Origin: Acidobacteriota bacterium
GTDB lineage: Bacteria; Acidobacteriota; Thermoanaerobaculia; Thermoanaerobaculales; Sulfomarinibacteraceae
DNA length: 38,138 nt
NCBI GenBank assembly: GCA_013152925.1
Contig: JAADFK010000004.1
Location: 1 to 38,138, forward strand
Direction of reading: 5' to 3'
Part shown: positions 20,101-28,135 of the stretch, piece by piece
How the letters are laid out: each line of letters opens with the position of its first letter
Position numbering within the stretch: the first letter of the stretch is position 1
Program-made: the position numbers and the translations under genes
Notes under the pieces: model-generated
Databases searched by the model: none
What the model was told of the DNA's origin: nothing
What the model saw: only the letters and a program-made list of their open reading frames with translations

Positions 20101-21281
20101 CCGATCAGAGCTGCACCGACGGTATCTGGTGCACCCCGGCGAGCTACACCTACCGTGACGCCGGGACCAAGTCGGTCAGTGCGGTCGTCTCAAGCGACTC
20201 GGGAACCCAGACCGTCACTGGAACGGTGACCGTGCAGAACGACGGGCAGTGCTCGGGAGGGGCGTGCAGCTACTCCGTTCAGGCCAGCGCGACGAGCTTC
20301 GGGCCCAACGGCGGCACGGGGACCGTCAATGTAACCGCGGATTCCGGATGTGCCTGGAATGCCACGACGACACAGCCGAGCTGGCTCCACATCACCGGCG
20401 TCGGCTCGGGGAACGGGAACGGTTCGTTCAGCTTCTCGGTGGACAAGTACACCGGTACCGATTCCCGAAACGGCAACATCACCGTTCGCGATCAGTCCAT
20501 CAAGATCACCCAGAGCGGCGTCTCGAAGGGTGACTTCCTGGTCTCCGCGGCGGCCAGCATCCCCGGTGAGAAGGGGACGTACTGGCAGACCGATCTCTGC
20601 ATCTTCAACCCGGACACCGGGCTCACGGCGAAGGCTCACGTGGTTTTCCTGCCGGAATCTCTTGGCCAGGTGGACCCCGTGGATCTGACGCCCGGCGGCG
20701 TCAACATCCCACGGCTGGGCACGCTGTGCCTGCAGGACGTCCTGGGAACCCAGGGTGATACCAAGGGCGCTCTCAGGGTCAAGGTGGACAACGCCGAGCA
20801 GCTGGCAGCTCCCGTGGTCGTCACCTCGCGCACCTACACCAAGCAGGGTGACGGTGGGGTTGGAACATACGGTCAGAACGTACCGGGCCGGTCTGTCTCG
20901 ACCGTGGCGGCCACCCGCCTGGTCATTGGCGGGCTGCACCACTACCAGGACAATGACGGCAGCGGCTTCCGCACGGCCATCGGCCTGGTCAACCAGACGG
21001 ACAAGACCATCGGCGGCATTGTCATTCACCTGTACGACGACAAGGGTAACGAGGTAGGGAGCTACGAGACCGGCCTGTATGCCAACGGTTTTCTCCAGGT
21101 CGACCGGATCGTCGAGAAGGTGCTTGGACCCGGCGCGCAGCTCAAGGACTTCTCCGTGGTCATCCGCTTCAAGGACGCGCAGGGCGTCGAGGGTGCCGCC
21201 AAGGAGCTCACCGCCTACGCCTCAATGGTGGACGATGTCACCGGCGATGCGGTCTTCATCCAGGGCGTTCCGATCCCCTAG
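17193..21281 (+). CDS. Large secreted PKD/BACON-repeat surface protein
   Basis: Signal-like MGTYLKDLTRTGIRALTLGLLLTAVVLGAMGQNLAVAAG; PKD blocks and two BACON-like blocks (CPWTVSSSQTWLSLGQTSGTGSANISFTVGSNSGGTRSASITV...ITQSG). ATG 17193 is preferred for its GAGGAG SD; ATG 17127 and the ORF track start 16947 are alternatives. Confidence 0.8.
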   Translation: MGTYLKDLTRTGIRALTLGLLLTAVVLGAMGQNLAVAAGTHLYSYTPPLVVDSTNKGDVWICYDRPKRPAPLHWGNKEYMILDAATDVQIWDPGTGTEVAAGHFGIGSGCSAPITAGAVVAQGPNTALGNDGFEDVNICDECRFGVANTADGLLVFDLGTPNPSGKPQLKAVQTYAATQTGGTYKVGNTQYVVVGGDYGSPFAGKCPSGQMGVYTFSPSGGISATGVCISDVATFHPKKGRQFKVLSVAGGLEDFYIYRQSNNHDVNIVKLASDGTPILPPINATPFNAGNFDYFSLDTYDLADDTKPPAGPRGYLLITNAAASPYATVYELTPDGNGGLNISTLWSNSESVTWDIGAIHYPYVFLNVLGNPLQPRRLLDISTDPATFIDFDYWNDPEGDEDYNTAGASPGKAIDQDAYFSPDGQWLYFARFYQMSRFKFTPSDPTAAIVVTPSPAFWGDQALVDGGGSGGAAEYSVWIDDKASGTDQNATVYAGTPPWNNGWGTATSVSWQIPNDGSTGPYYGHVAVQDTARGYSYDPVAHPEMLANQQINLDTTPQPKITINGDEGPFTVFIGDTRTLSATNSDGNPSSYLWEITSPSNMYTGQNATITQVFDEQGTWNVSLDVAWVNGEYTDTATTTVTVKSALADFTFSPSNPKDNEAINLDASASKPSGQLSYNWEVLNGTSPEWTGSGVTATIPKDTLVPGSYTIRLTVLNASTNESDTLEKTLSVISGASQISISPTDPERGQTVTFAVQGISGITGINWHFGGASCDGTPADQTCTGQWCTPAGYTYRDAGTYSVRADVITQSGTTSLYGTVNVQNVGSCPAGSCTYSSSITNTSFSASGGNAAVTVGASSSSCPWTVSSSQTWLSLGQTSGTGSANISFTVGSNSGGTRSASITVRGGSTFTRTFSITQSGSGGGGGGGSLSINPESPKKGEAVTFAVQGISGINAITWHFGGASCDGSPADQSCTDGIWCTPASYTYRDAGTKSVSAVVSSDSGTQTVTGTVTVQNDGQCSGGACSYSVQASATSFGPNGGTGTVNVTADSGCAWNATTTQPSWLHITGVGSGNGNGSFSFSVDKYTGTDSRNGNITVRDQSIKITQSGVSKGDFLVSAAASIPGEKGTYWQTDLCIFNPDTGLTAKAHVVFLPESLGQVDPVDLTPGGVNIPRLGTLCLQDVLGTQGDTKGALRVKVDNAEQLAAPVVVTSRTYTKQGDGGVGTYGQNVPGRSVSTVAATRLVIGGLHHYQDNDGSGFRTAIGLVNQTDKTIGGIVIHLYDDKGNEVGSYETGLYANGFLQVDRIVEKVLGPGAQLKDFSVVIRFKDAQGVEGAAKELTAYASMVDDVTGDAVFIQGVPIP
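19401..20521 (+). repeat. Two tandem PKD-BACON modules within the CDS
   Basis: Unit 1 19401-19978 (SISPTDPERGQTVTFAVQGISGITGINWHFGGASCDGTPADQTC...), unit 2 19979-20521 (SINPESPKKGEAVTFAVQGISGINAITWHFGGASCDGSPADQSC...), Gly-rich linker between, conserved Cys positions. Confidence 0.8.
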
Positions 21282-21308
21282 CTCCGCTCGCCCGATCCTG
21301 CACTTCAC

Positions 21309-21336
21309 GGCCCCTCGCAAGAGGGGCCTTTTCTTT
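21309..21336 (+). terminator. Intrinsic terminator
   Basis: GGCCCCTC-GCAA-GAGGGGCC followed by TTTTCTTT. Confidence 0.88.
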
Positions 21337-21965
21337 CCTGTTCAAGAACGTGGGCCCGACGGGAACGGAGCGAGAATGAAACGCAGAGGCGCCGAGGGAA
21401 GATGGGGGATCGGTGGCACGGCAACGAGGAGCGCGGGCTTCAGCCCGCATCTGGCTCCCCGAAACTCGGTTGTGGTCGATGGTTGGTCGTCGCTCCCCTG
21501 CTGAAGACCGCCGAGAGCATCGTACGAGGCTGAGCGAATTCGCAATGTTGAAGCGCGGGGGCGTTGGCGGAGGAGAGGAGAGTTTCGCGCAGAGAGCGCG
21601 GAGAACGCAGAGAGGAAAGAAGGGAGGCTTCCTTTCGGGTGTTCCCTGCTTCCTCAGCGCGAACTCCATGGACAGGTGCTGGAACCAGCAACACAACCTC
21701 AGGCCAAAGAATGCCAGGAAAGAAATCCAGGAACTCTTCCCTCTGCGTTTCCCGCGATCTCCGCGCGAGATATTCCGGGGAGGGCGGGGGAGAAAAGAGT
21801 TTCGCGCGGGGAACGCGGAGAGCGCGGAGAAGAATTGGGGTGGAGGGTGGGATTCCTGCCGATTGGGCGGGGCTGTTCCGCAGCGTAGGAACCTCAGGGC
21901 GAACTGGGGGGGGTCAGCATTGTGAGGTTGTGGTACCCGGCACGGCGGGCTGGCACGACGCTGAA

Positions 21966-22193
21966 TTGAAGAAGACAGATCCTGAGTTGCTCAAGCGCAC
22001 CCCGTACATCTGGTTGAAGAACCCCGAGAAGCTCACCGACAATCAGCGTTCACGTCTCGGCCATCTGGAGAAACTCAACCTGCGCTGCAATCGGGTCGAT
22101 CTGTTCAAGGTAAGTTTCCGCGAGCTCTGGCAGCACAAACGTGAAGGCTGGTCCAAACGGTTCTTGAAGAAGTACCCCGTATCGGTACGCTGA
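21966..22193 (+). pseudogene. Fragment of ISL3-like transposase
   Basis: LKKTDPELLKRTPYIWLKNPEKLTDNQRSRLGHLEKLNLRCNRVDLFKVSFRELWQHKREGWSKRFLKKYP resembles the central/C-terminal part of ISL3-family transposases; no N-terminal or catalytic remainder visible. Confidence 0.6.
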
Positions 22194-22239
22194 ACTGTCC
22201 CGGGCTGAGCGATGGTGGGCGGGTGGATGGCGGGTGGTA

Positions 22240-22512
22240 TCAACGCAGGAGGTCGTGGAGGCGATCGTAGACCTCCCGCCGGTGGCCGACGGCAACGACG
22301 AGGATTTCAAGCCGGTTCTCGATAACGCGGTAGACGATCCGCCAGTCCCCGGTTCGCCAGGAGCGGAGCCCCTGGAGCGTGAGCTGGAGCGGCTTGCCGC
22401 GGAGAGGATCCGTCCGGAGGATTTCGACGGCGGCCCGGATCCGCTTCTGGACCTGAGGATCGAGCTTGCGAATCGCCCGTGCGGCGGACCGTGTGTAGCT
22501 AACCTTCCACAT
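22240..22512 (-). CDS. RelE/ParE-family toxin
   Basis: MWKVSYTRSAARAIRKLDPQVQKRIRAAVEILRTDPLRGKPLQLTLQGLRSWRTGDWRIVYRVIENRLEILVVAVGHRREVYDRL. Confidence 0.9.
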   Translation of the reverse strand: MWKVSYTRSAARAIRKLDPQVQKRIRAAVEILRTDPLRGKPLQLTLQGLRSWRTGDWRIVYRVIENRLEILVVAVGHRREVYDRLHDLLR

Positions 22513-22765
22513 CGGCCCAGAGCTCTTCGTGGCTCACCGTCTGACCCCGATCCGCCTCCTCGAGGCCGCAGCGCACGGCGGCCGCCAGAGCGGGGTCGGC
22601 GAGGATCTCCAGCGTCTCCAGGAGACCTTCGTATTCCGAGATGGACAGCAGCACACCTGCCGGGCGCCCGGAGCGGGTGATGACCACCGTTTCGCCGAGG
22701 CGGTCGACTTCGGCCAGCAAACGGGCGAGGTTGGTTTTGGCATCCGATAGGGTCACCGTGGGCAT
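22499..22765 (-). CDS. Phd/YefM-family antitoxin
   Basis: MPTVTLSDAKTNLARLLAEVDRLGETVVITRSGRPAGVLLSISEYEGLLETLEIL; overlaps toxin start by 14 bp. Confidence 0.9.
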   Translation of the reverse strand: MPTVTLSDAKTNLARLLAEVDRLGETVVITRSGRPAGVLLSISEYEGLLETLEILADPALAAAVRCGLEEADRGQTVSHEELWADVEG

Positions 22766-22779
22766 GGTACCTCCCGACT

Positions 22780-22810
22780 AGAATATAGCCCAGTATTCTG
22801 GTCGTGTCGA
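22780..22810 (-). promoter_or_regulatory. TA promoter with overlapping inverted-repeat operator
   Basis: Minus strand TCGACA (22810-22805), N17, TATATT (22787-22782); inverted repeat AGAATA-N8-TATTCT at 22780-22799 overlaps spacer and -10. Confidence 0.6.
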
Positions 22811-23275
22811 GGCGTGACGGTTCGGCAATGTGGAGGTGAAGGGGAAGCTCGGGGAGAAGAGGGTCTCGCGCAGAGAACGCAGAGAACGCAGAGAACGGAG
22901 AGGGGGAGAAGGGAATGGTGGGGAGGGGCCTTGTGCGTGGGCCGTGGGGGTGCGTCAGAAGTTTTCTCCGTTTCTTGCAGGCTGGCACGCCCGCAACCCG
23001 TGAAGAGTACCCGGTCCGCCACACACACCCGTCACCTCACCAGGAGAAATTCCTTCCTCTGCGTCCTTGCGCCTCTGCGTTACAAATTGCTTCTTCTTTT
23101 TCACTGAGGTCGATGAAAGAGGATTGAAACGCAGAGGCGCAGAGGGAGGAGAGAGGGTCACGGAGCAGGAGCATGAGCCCGCATCGGGCTCCACCAACGT
23201 GAAGGTGGCTATTGACCGCGCGGGTTGTGGGATTTCGGCGTGGTGGATCCACTGTCCCCTCTCTGCGTCCTCCGG

Positions 23276-23546
23276 GCTCTCCGCGCGAAACCTCCCGGGT
23301 GGGCGGGGGAGAGGAGAGTCTCGCGCAGAGAGCGCGGAGAACGCAGAGAAGAGGACTGAGAGAGACCATGTGGCTTAGCCAATTCCGTCCTTTGCGCGAG
23401 AGATCTCTGGAAGATTCTTCGGAGCCAGGAATACCCCCGCGGTCCTCATTTCTTCCGCGCTGCAGGCGCCCAACTCTTCCCTCCGCGATCCCCGCGCTCT
23501 CCGCGCGAAACCTCCCGGGTGGGCGGGGGAGAGGAGAGTCTCGCGC
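23276..23546. repeat. 51-bp identical direct repeat, two copies 220 bp apart
   Basis: GCTCTCCGCGCGAAACCTCCCGGGTGGGCGGGGGAGAGGAGAGTCTCGCGC at 23276-23326 and 23496-23546, each inside an imperfect CGCAGAG-type inverted repeat. Confidence 0.9.
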
Positions 23547-23764
23547 GGAGAACGCAGTGAACGCGGAGGGGAAAGGTGGAGGTGCGAGGCGCAGAGACGT
23601 GGGGATCGGGGAGGACAGGCGTTCGAGGAATCGTTGTTACTGAAAGCGCGCACTCCCCGGGAGTGCGGCTCTCCAGGCGGCGTGGTTTGTGGAAGACCCC
23701 GGCTCCTTGCCCCGCAGAGCATCTTCCCTCTATCCTCTATCCTTTTTCCTCTTTCTCTTTCTCC

Positions 23765-26700
23765 TCACGCCTCACCCTTTTCCCCGACCAGCCCCCGGAA
23801 GTCTTCGAGAATGCGGTAGAGGGCGGGGATGAGGACCAGGGTGATGGCGGTGGCGAACATGACGCCGAAGCCGAGGCTGACGGCCATGGGGATGAGGAAG
23901 CGGGCCTGCATGCTGCGCTCGAGGATCATGGGGGTCAGGCCGAAGAAGGTGGTCAGGGTGGTCAGAAGGATGGGCCGGAAACGGCGGATTCCGGAATCCA
24001 GGAGCACCTGGTTGAGGGGAATGTGCTCGGCGCGCTCGTGGTTGATCAAATCGACCATGATCAGGGAATCATTGACGACCACGCCCGTCAGGGCGACGAC
24101 CCCCATTCCGGAGAGCATGCTGAGGTTGAGCCCCATGAGCAGGTGGCCGAGGACGGCGCCGATGATGCCGAAGGGGATGGCCGTCATGATGATCAGCGGC
24201 TGGACGTAGCTCCTGAGGGGGATGGCCAGCAGGGCGAAGATGGCCAGCTGGGCCACGAGGAAGTTGACGCCAATGCTCTTCATGGATTTCGACTGTTCGC
24301 GCTGGGCGCCGCCGAAGCGGAAGCTCAGCCCTGGGAAATCCTGGACGAGCTGGGGCAGGACCTTGTCGCGGATCTGACGGTTGATCTCGTTGGCGTTGGC
24401 CTGCTGCTCGTCCACGGTGCCCGTGACCGTGACCACGCGGCGGCGATCCGTGCGGTTGATGATGGAGTAGCCCCGGCCCTCGGTGACCTCGGCCACGGTG
24501 GGGAAGGGGATGCGGGTACCGTCCGGCAGCGAGATCCTCAACCTGTCGAGGCTTGCCAGGGTCCGGCGGGCAGCCTCGGGGTAGCGGACCTTGACGCGAA
24601 TGTCGTCGCGGCCCCGCTGGATGCGCTCGGCCTGGTCGCCCCAGTAGGCATGGCGCACCTGGTTGGCCAGGTCGGCCAGGCTGAGGCCCAGGTTGTGGCC
24701 CTCTGGCTTGAGGCGGATCTTGAGCTCCACCTTGCCGGGCTCGAAGGAGTCGGCCACGTCGCCGACCCCGGGGTACTCGCGGATGGCGGCCTTGAGCCGG
24801 TCGGCGGCCCGCACGAGGACAGCGAAGTCGCGGTGGGAGAGCTCCACGTTGATGTCCTCGCCCACGGAGAAGAGGTTGGAGGAGAAGGCCAGGGAGGAGG
24901 CACCGGGGATCTCGCCGACGATTTCCCGCCAGCGGTTGGCCAGAACGGGGGAGGGGATGCCCCGGTCCTCGCTGTCGAGGAGCTCGACGGTCACCTCGGC
25001 CAGGTGGCCACCGGAGTCGCCGCCCACGCCCTGGCTGTGTCCCCCGGCGGCGACCCGCTGGGCGCGCGGCTGCTGGCCGATGACCGTGGCGATGTGGCGG
25101 ATGATGGGCGGGGCACCCTCGCCCCGCTCTGTCTCGAGCTCGGCGGCGGCCTTTCGTGCGGCCGTCTCGATCCGGGTGGCGTAGGCCTCGGTGACGTCGA
25201 GTGGCGTCCCCTTGGGCATGGTCAGCTCGGCGGTCATGAAGTCGGCGTCCACGCGGGGCATGAAGGTGAACTTGACGTGGCCCCCGGCGATCAGGCCGAT
25301 AACGATCGTCAGGGTGGCGATGGCCGCCGCCAGGGTGACGTAGCGCCGGCGGACGGCGAGCTCGAGAAGATGGGCGTACGGGCCGTTGACGAAGCGCTCC
25401 AGGGCGTTCCTGGCCCGGGCCTGGAGGCGGGCGATGGGCCCGGGGATCCGGCGGCCGCGGGCACGCGCCAGGTGGCTGGGCAGGATGAAGAGGGCCTCGC
25501 AGAGGGAGATCAGCAGCACCGACACGACCACGACGGGGATCGTCTTCATGATCTGGCCCATGCGGCCCGAGGTGTAGGCCAGGGGGATGAAGGCAGCGAC
25601 GGTGGTCAGGACGGAGAAGATCACGGGAACGGCCATCTCCCGGACGCCGCGTATGGAAGCCTGCAGGGGGGCCATGCCCTGCTCCCGGTAGGCGAAGATG
25701 TTCTCTCCGATGACGATGGCGTCGTCCACCACGAGGCCCAGGGATACGATGAAAGCGAAGAGGGAGATCATGTTGATGGTGACGCCGAAGTGGGAGAGGA
25801 CGAGCATGGCGCCAAGAAAGGAGGTGGGGATGCCCATGGTGGTCCAGAAGGCCAGCCGGAGGTCGAGGAAGATCGCCAGGGAGAGGAAGACGAGGATCAG
25901 CCCGAGGCGTCCGTTGCGGAGGAGGAGGTCGATGCGCGAATGGAGGATCTCCGAGCGGTCCTCGTAGGTGTCGACCCGGACACCGGCGGGGAGGTGGGGA
26001 CGGAGCCTCGTCAGGTAGGACTTGACGGCGTCGACGATCTCGATGGCGCCCTGGTCGCCGACGCGGAAGACCTGGACCGAGGCCGCCGGGGTGCCGTCGA
26101 AGCGGGAGGCGATGTCGCTGTCCTCGAAGCCGTCCACCACGGTGGCGATGTCCCCGAGACGGATCCGTGTGCCGTCGGGACGGGCGAGCACGACGATGTC
26201 GGCGAACCCGGGCCCCCGGTAGCGCTGGCCCTTGCCGCGGACGAGGATCTCGCCGCCACGCGTCTTGATGGTGCCGCCCGGAACGTCCAGGGAGCTCCTC
26301 CGGACGGCGTCGGCCACCTGGGCGAAAGAGAGGCCGTAGCGCCGCAGGGTGTCCTCGGAGACCTCGATGTCGATCTCGAAACGCCGCACGCCGCTGATCT
26401 CCACCTGGGAGATGGAGTCCATGGCCGTCAGGTCGTCACGGATCTGCTCGGCCAGGGTCTTGATGGTGGTCTCGGGGACCTTGCCGTGGACCACCACGGT
26501 GATCACCTGGGTCCGGCTGAGAACCTCGGCGATCACCGGCTTCTCCGTCTGCTCGGGAAAGGTCTCGATGCGGTCCACGGCGGCCTTGATGTCGTCGAGC
26601 ACCCGACGCGGATCGGCGCCGTCCTCGAGCTCGGCGATCACCGTGCCCATGCCTTCCTGGGCCATGGAGCGGATGCGGTCAATCCCCTCCACACCGGCGA

Positions 26701-26923
26701 TGGCCTCCTCGACCTTCATGCAAACCCCCTCCTCCACCTCGGCGGGGGCGGCCCCGAGGTAGGGGACCCTGACGGTGATCATCTGGGTGGGAAGGTCCGG
26801 GAAGACCTGGACGGGCAGGCGCCACAGGGCAATGGCGCCACCGATGATGAGGAAGAGCATGAGGATGTTGGCCGCCACGTGGTTGGCGGCCATGAACGCC
26901 AGGGGCCCCCGCTGCTCGTTCAT
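23765..26923 (-). CDS. RND efflux permease (AcrB-like)
   Basis: 1052 aa; FPDLPTQMITVRVPYLGAAPAEVEEGV, SLGLVVDDAIVIGENIFAYREQGM, GVVALTGVVVNDSLIMVDLINHER. Confidence 0.95.
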   Translation of the reverse strand: MNEQRGPLAFMAANHVAANILMLFLIIGGAIALWRLPVQVFPDLPTQMITVRVPYLGAAPAEVEEGVCMKVEEAIAGVEGIDRIRSMAQEGMGTVIAELEDGADPRRVLDDIKAAVDRIETFPEQTEKPVIAEVLSRTQVITVVVHGKVPETTIKTLAEQIRDDLTAMDSISQVEISGVRRFEIDIEVSEDTLRRYGLSFAQVADAVRRSSLDVPGGTIKTRGGEILVRGKGQRYRGPGFADIVVLARPDGTRIRLGDIATVVDGFEDSDIASRFDGTPAASVQVFRVGDQGAIEIVDAVKSYLTRLRPHLPAGVRVDTYEDRSEILHSRIDLLLRNGRLGLILVFLSLAIFLDLRLAFWTTMGIPTSFLGAMLVLSHFGVTINMISLFAFIVSLGLVVDDAIVIGENIFAYREQGMAPLQASIRGVREMAVPVIFSVLTTVAAFIPLAYTSGRMGQIMKTIPVVVVSVLLISLCEALFILPSHLARARGRRIPGPIARLQARARNALERFVNGPYAHLLELAVRRRYVTLAAAIATLTIVIGLIAGGHVKFTFMPRVDADFMTAELTMPKGTPLDVTEAYATRIETAARKAAAELETERGEGAPPIIRHIATVIGQQPRAQRVAAGGHSQGVGGDSGGHLAEVTVELLDSEDRGIPSPVLANRWREIVGEIPGASSLAFSSNLFSVGEDINVELSHRDFAVLVRAADRLKAAIREYPGVGDVADSFEPGKVELKIRLKPEGHNLGLSLADLANQVRHAYWGDQAERIQRGRDDIRVKVRYPEAARRTLASLDRLRISLPDGTRIPFPTVAEVTEGRGYSIINRTDRRRVVTVTGTVDEQQANANEINRQIRDKVLPQLVQDFPGLSFRFGGAQREQSKSMKSIGVNFLVAQLAIFALLAIPLRSYVQPLIIMTAIPFGIIGAVLGHLLMGLNLSMLSGMGVVALTGVVVNDSLIMVDLINHERAEHIPLNQVLLDSGIRRFRPILLTTLTTFFGLTPMILERSMQARFLIPMAVSLGFGVMFATAITLVLIPALYRILEDFRGLVGEKGEA

Positions 26924-28131
26924 GAACGGCCTTCCCCGTGGTCCGGCTCGGCGGGCCGGGGCCTCGAAGCGGAGCGCGGCGCGGCCTTTCCAGGGGCCAC
27001 GCGGATCTTCATGCCGTCGGTCACCACCTCGAGCTGGGAGGTGACCACCACGTCGCCGTCGGAGAGCCCCTCCGTCACCAGGGCCGTTCCACTGTCGTAG
27101 AGCGCGACGGTGACCGGCGCGAAGCGCAGCTTCCCGTCACGAGCGAGCCAGACAGTGTGGCCCTCGTGGACGGCGTGCCGCGGAATGACGTAGGCGCCGG
27201 AGAGAGTCTCGCCCTCGATGGCCACGTGGACGAACATCCCGGGCACAAGCGTCGCGTTCCGGTCGGCGAAGGGTTCGTCCACCTCGACGATGACGTGGAC
27301 CATCCGCGTGGCCGGGTCCACCTCGCCCTCGGTACGGGCCACCCGGGCCCTCCATGTGTGGTTCCGGCCGGCGAACTCGACGGTCACGGTGGCCGGGGAT
27401 CCCTTGCCGCGGGAGCCCGGCCTGGGCACGTGGAGCCAGCGCAGCTCTGCGTCTCGCAGGGGTACGGGGATCTCCATGATGTGAGAGCCGTAGACGGTGG
27501 CCACGGCTTGCCCGGGGCCCACGTACTGGCCCACGTCGGCATTCTTGGAGACCACACGGCCGTCGAAGGGGAGGCTGAGCCGTGTCCGCTCCAGGTTGAG
27601 CTTCGCCGTGGCCAGGTCGGCCCGGGCGGCCTCGAGCTGGGCGCGGGCCTGCTCCACCTGGGGAAGCCGGAGCACGAGGGGCGAGGGGGGCTTCTCGCCG
27701 GGATGGATGCGGTCCCACTCCTGCCGGGCGACGCGGGCCTCGGCCTCGGCCTGGTCGAGCTGGACCCTGGCCTGCTGCACACCGGCCTCGGCCCGCTGCA
27801 CGGCGGCCTCGTAGTCCCGCGGGTCGATGACCATCAGGGCCTCGCCGGCCCGGAAGAAGCCTCCGGCCGCCATGGCGGGATGGACCTCGATGATGCGTCC
27901 TGCCACCTGGGGGATCAGCTGGACACGAATCCTGGCGCGGACGGTGCCGTCACCGTGGACGATCACCGGGTGGTCCACGGGATGGACCGTGACACCGTCC
28001 ACCAGCGGGCCGAGGTAGGGCTGCCGGACACGGGGAGGGCTCTTGCGGCTGCTGATCAGCATGGCGGCGACGAGGAAACCGGCCGCCACGATGAGGAGGG
28101 GCAGGGCAGCACGTTTGAGGGTTTTCATCAT
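26920..28131 (-). CDS. RND periplasmic adaptor (membrane fusion protein)
   Basis: VAGRIIEVHPAMAAGGFFRAGEALMVIDPRDYEAAVQRAEAGVQQARVQLDQAEAEA...LSLPFDGRVVSKNADVGQYVGPGQAVATVYG. 4-bp overlap with the permease. Confidence 0.93.
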   Translation of the reverse strand: MMKTLKRAALPLLIVAAGFLVAAMLISSRKSPPRVRQPYLGPLVDGVTVHPVDHPVIVHGDGTVRARIRVQLIPQVAGRIIEVHPAMAAGGFFRAGEALMVIDPRDYEAAVQRAEAGVQQARVQLDQAEAEARVARQEWDRIHPGEKPPSPLVLRLPQVEQARAQLEAARADLATAKLNLERTRLSLPFDGRVVSKNADVGQYVGPGQAVATVYGSHIMEIPVPLRDAELRWLHVPRPGSRGKGSPATVTVEFAGRNHTWRARVARTEGEVDPATRMVHVIVEVDEPFADRNATLVPGMFVHVAIEGETLSGAYVIPRHAVHEGHTVWLARDGKLRFAPVTVALYDSGTALVTEGLSDGDVVVTSQLEVVTDGMKIRVAPGKAAPRSASRPRPAEPDHGEGRS

Positions 28132-28135
28132 GATC

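Larger units (their letters stand above)
21370..23580. repeat. Cluster of CGCAGAG-type interspersed repeats
   Basis: At least seven blocks built from CGCAGAG/CGCGGAG units, several as imperfect inverted repeats: ~21377, 21568-21612, 21735-21836, 22859-22905, 23047-23150, 23259-23355, 23477-23572. Confidence 0.8.

Noticed and set aside
21370-23580. CGCAGAG repeats as a CRISPR array
   Set aside because: Irregular spacing, variable unit length, inverted orientations and no cas genes.
23576-27100. 1174-aa ORF on + strand
   Set aside because: Antisense shadow of the RND permease; low-complexity G/D/E/A/H-rich translation typical of high-GC antisense frames.
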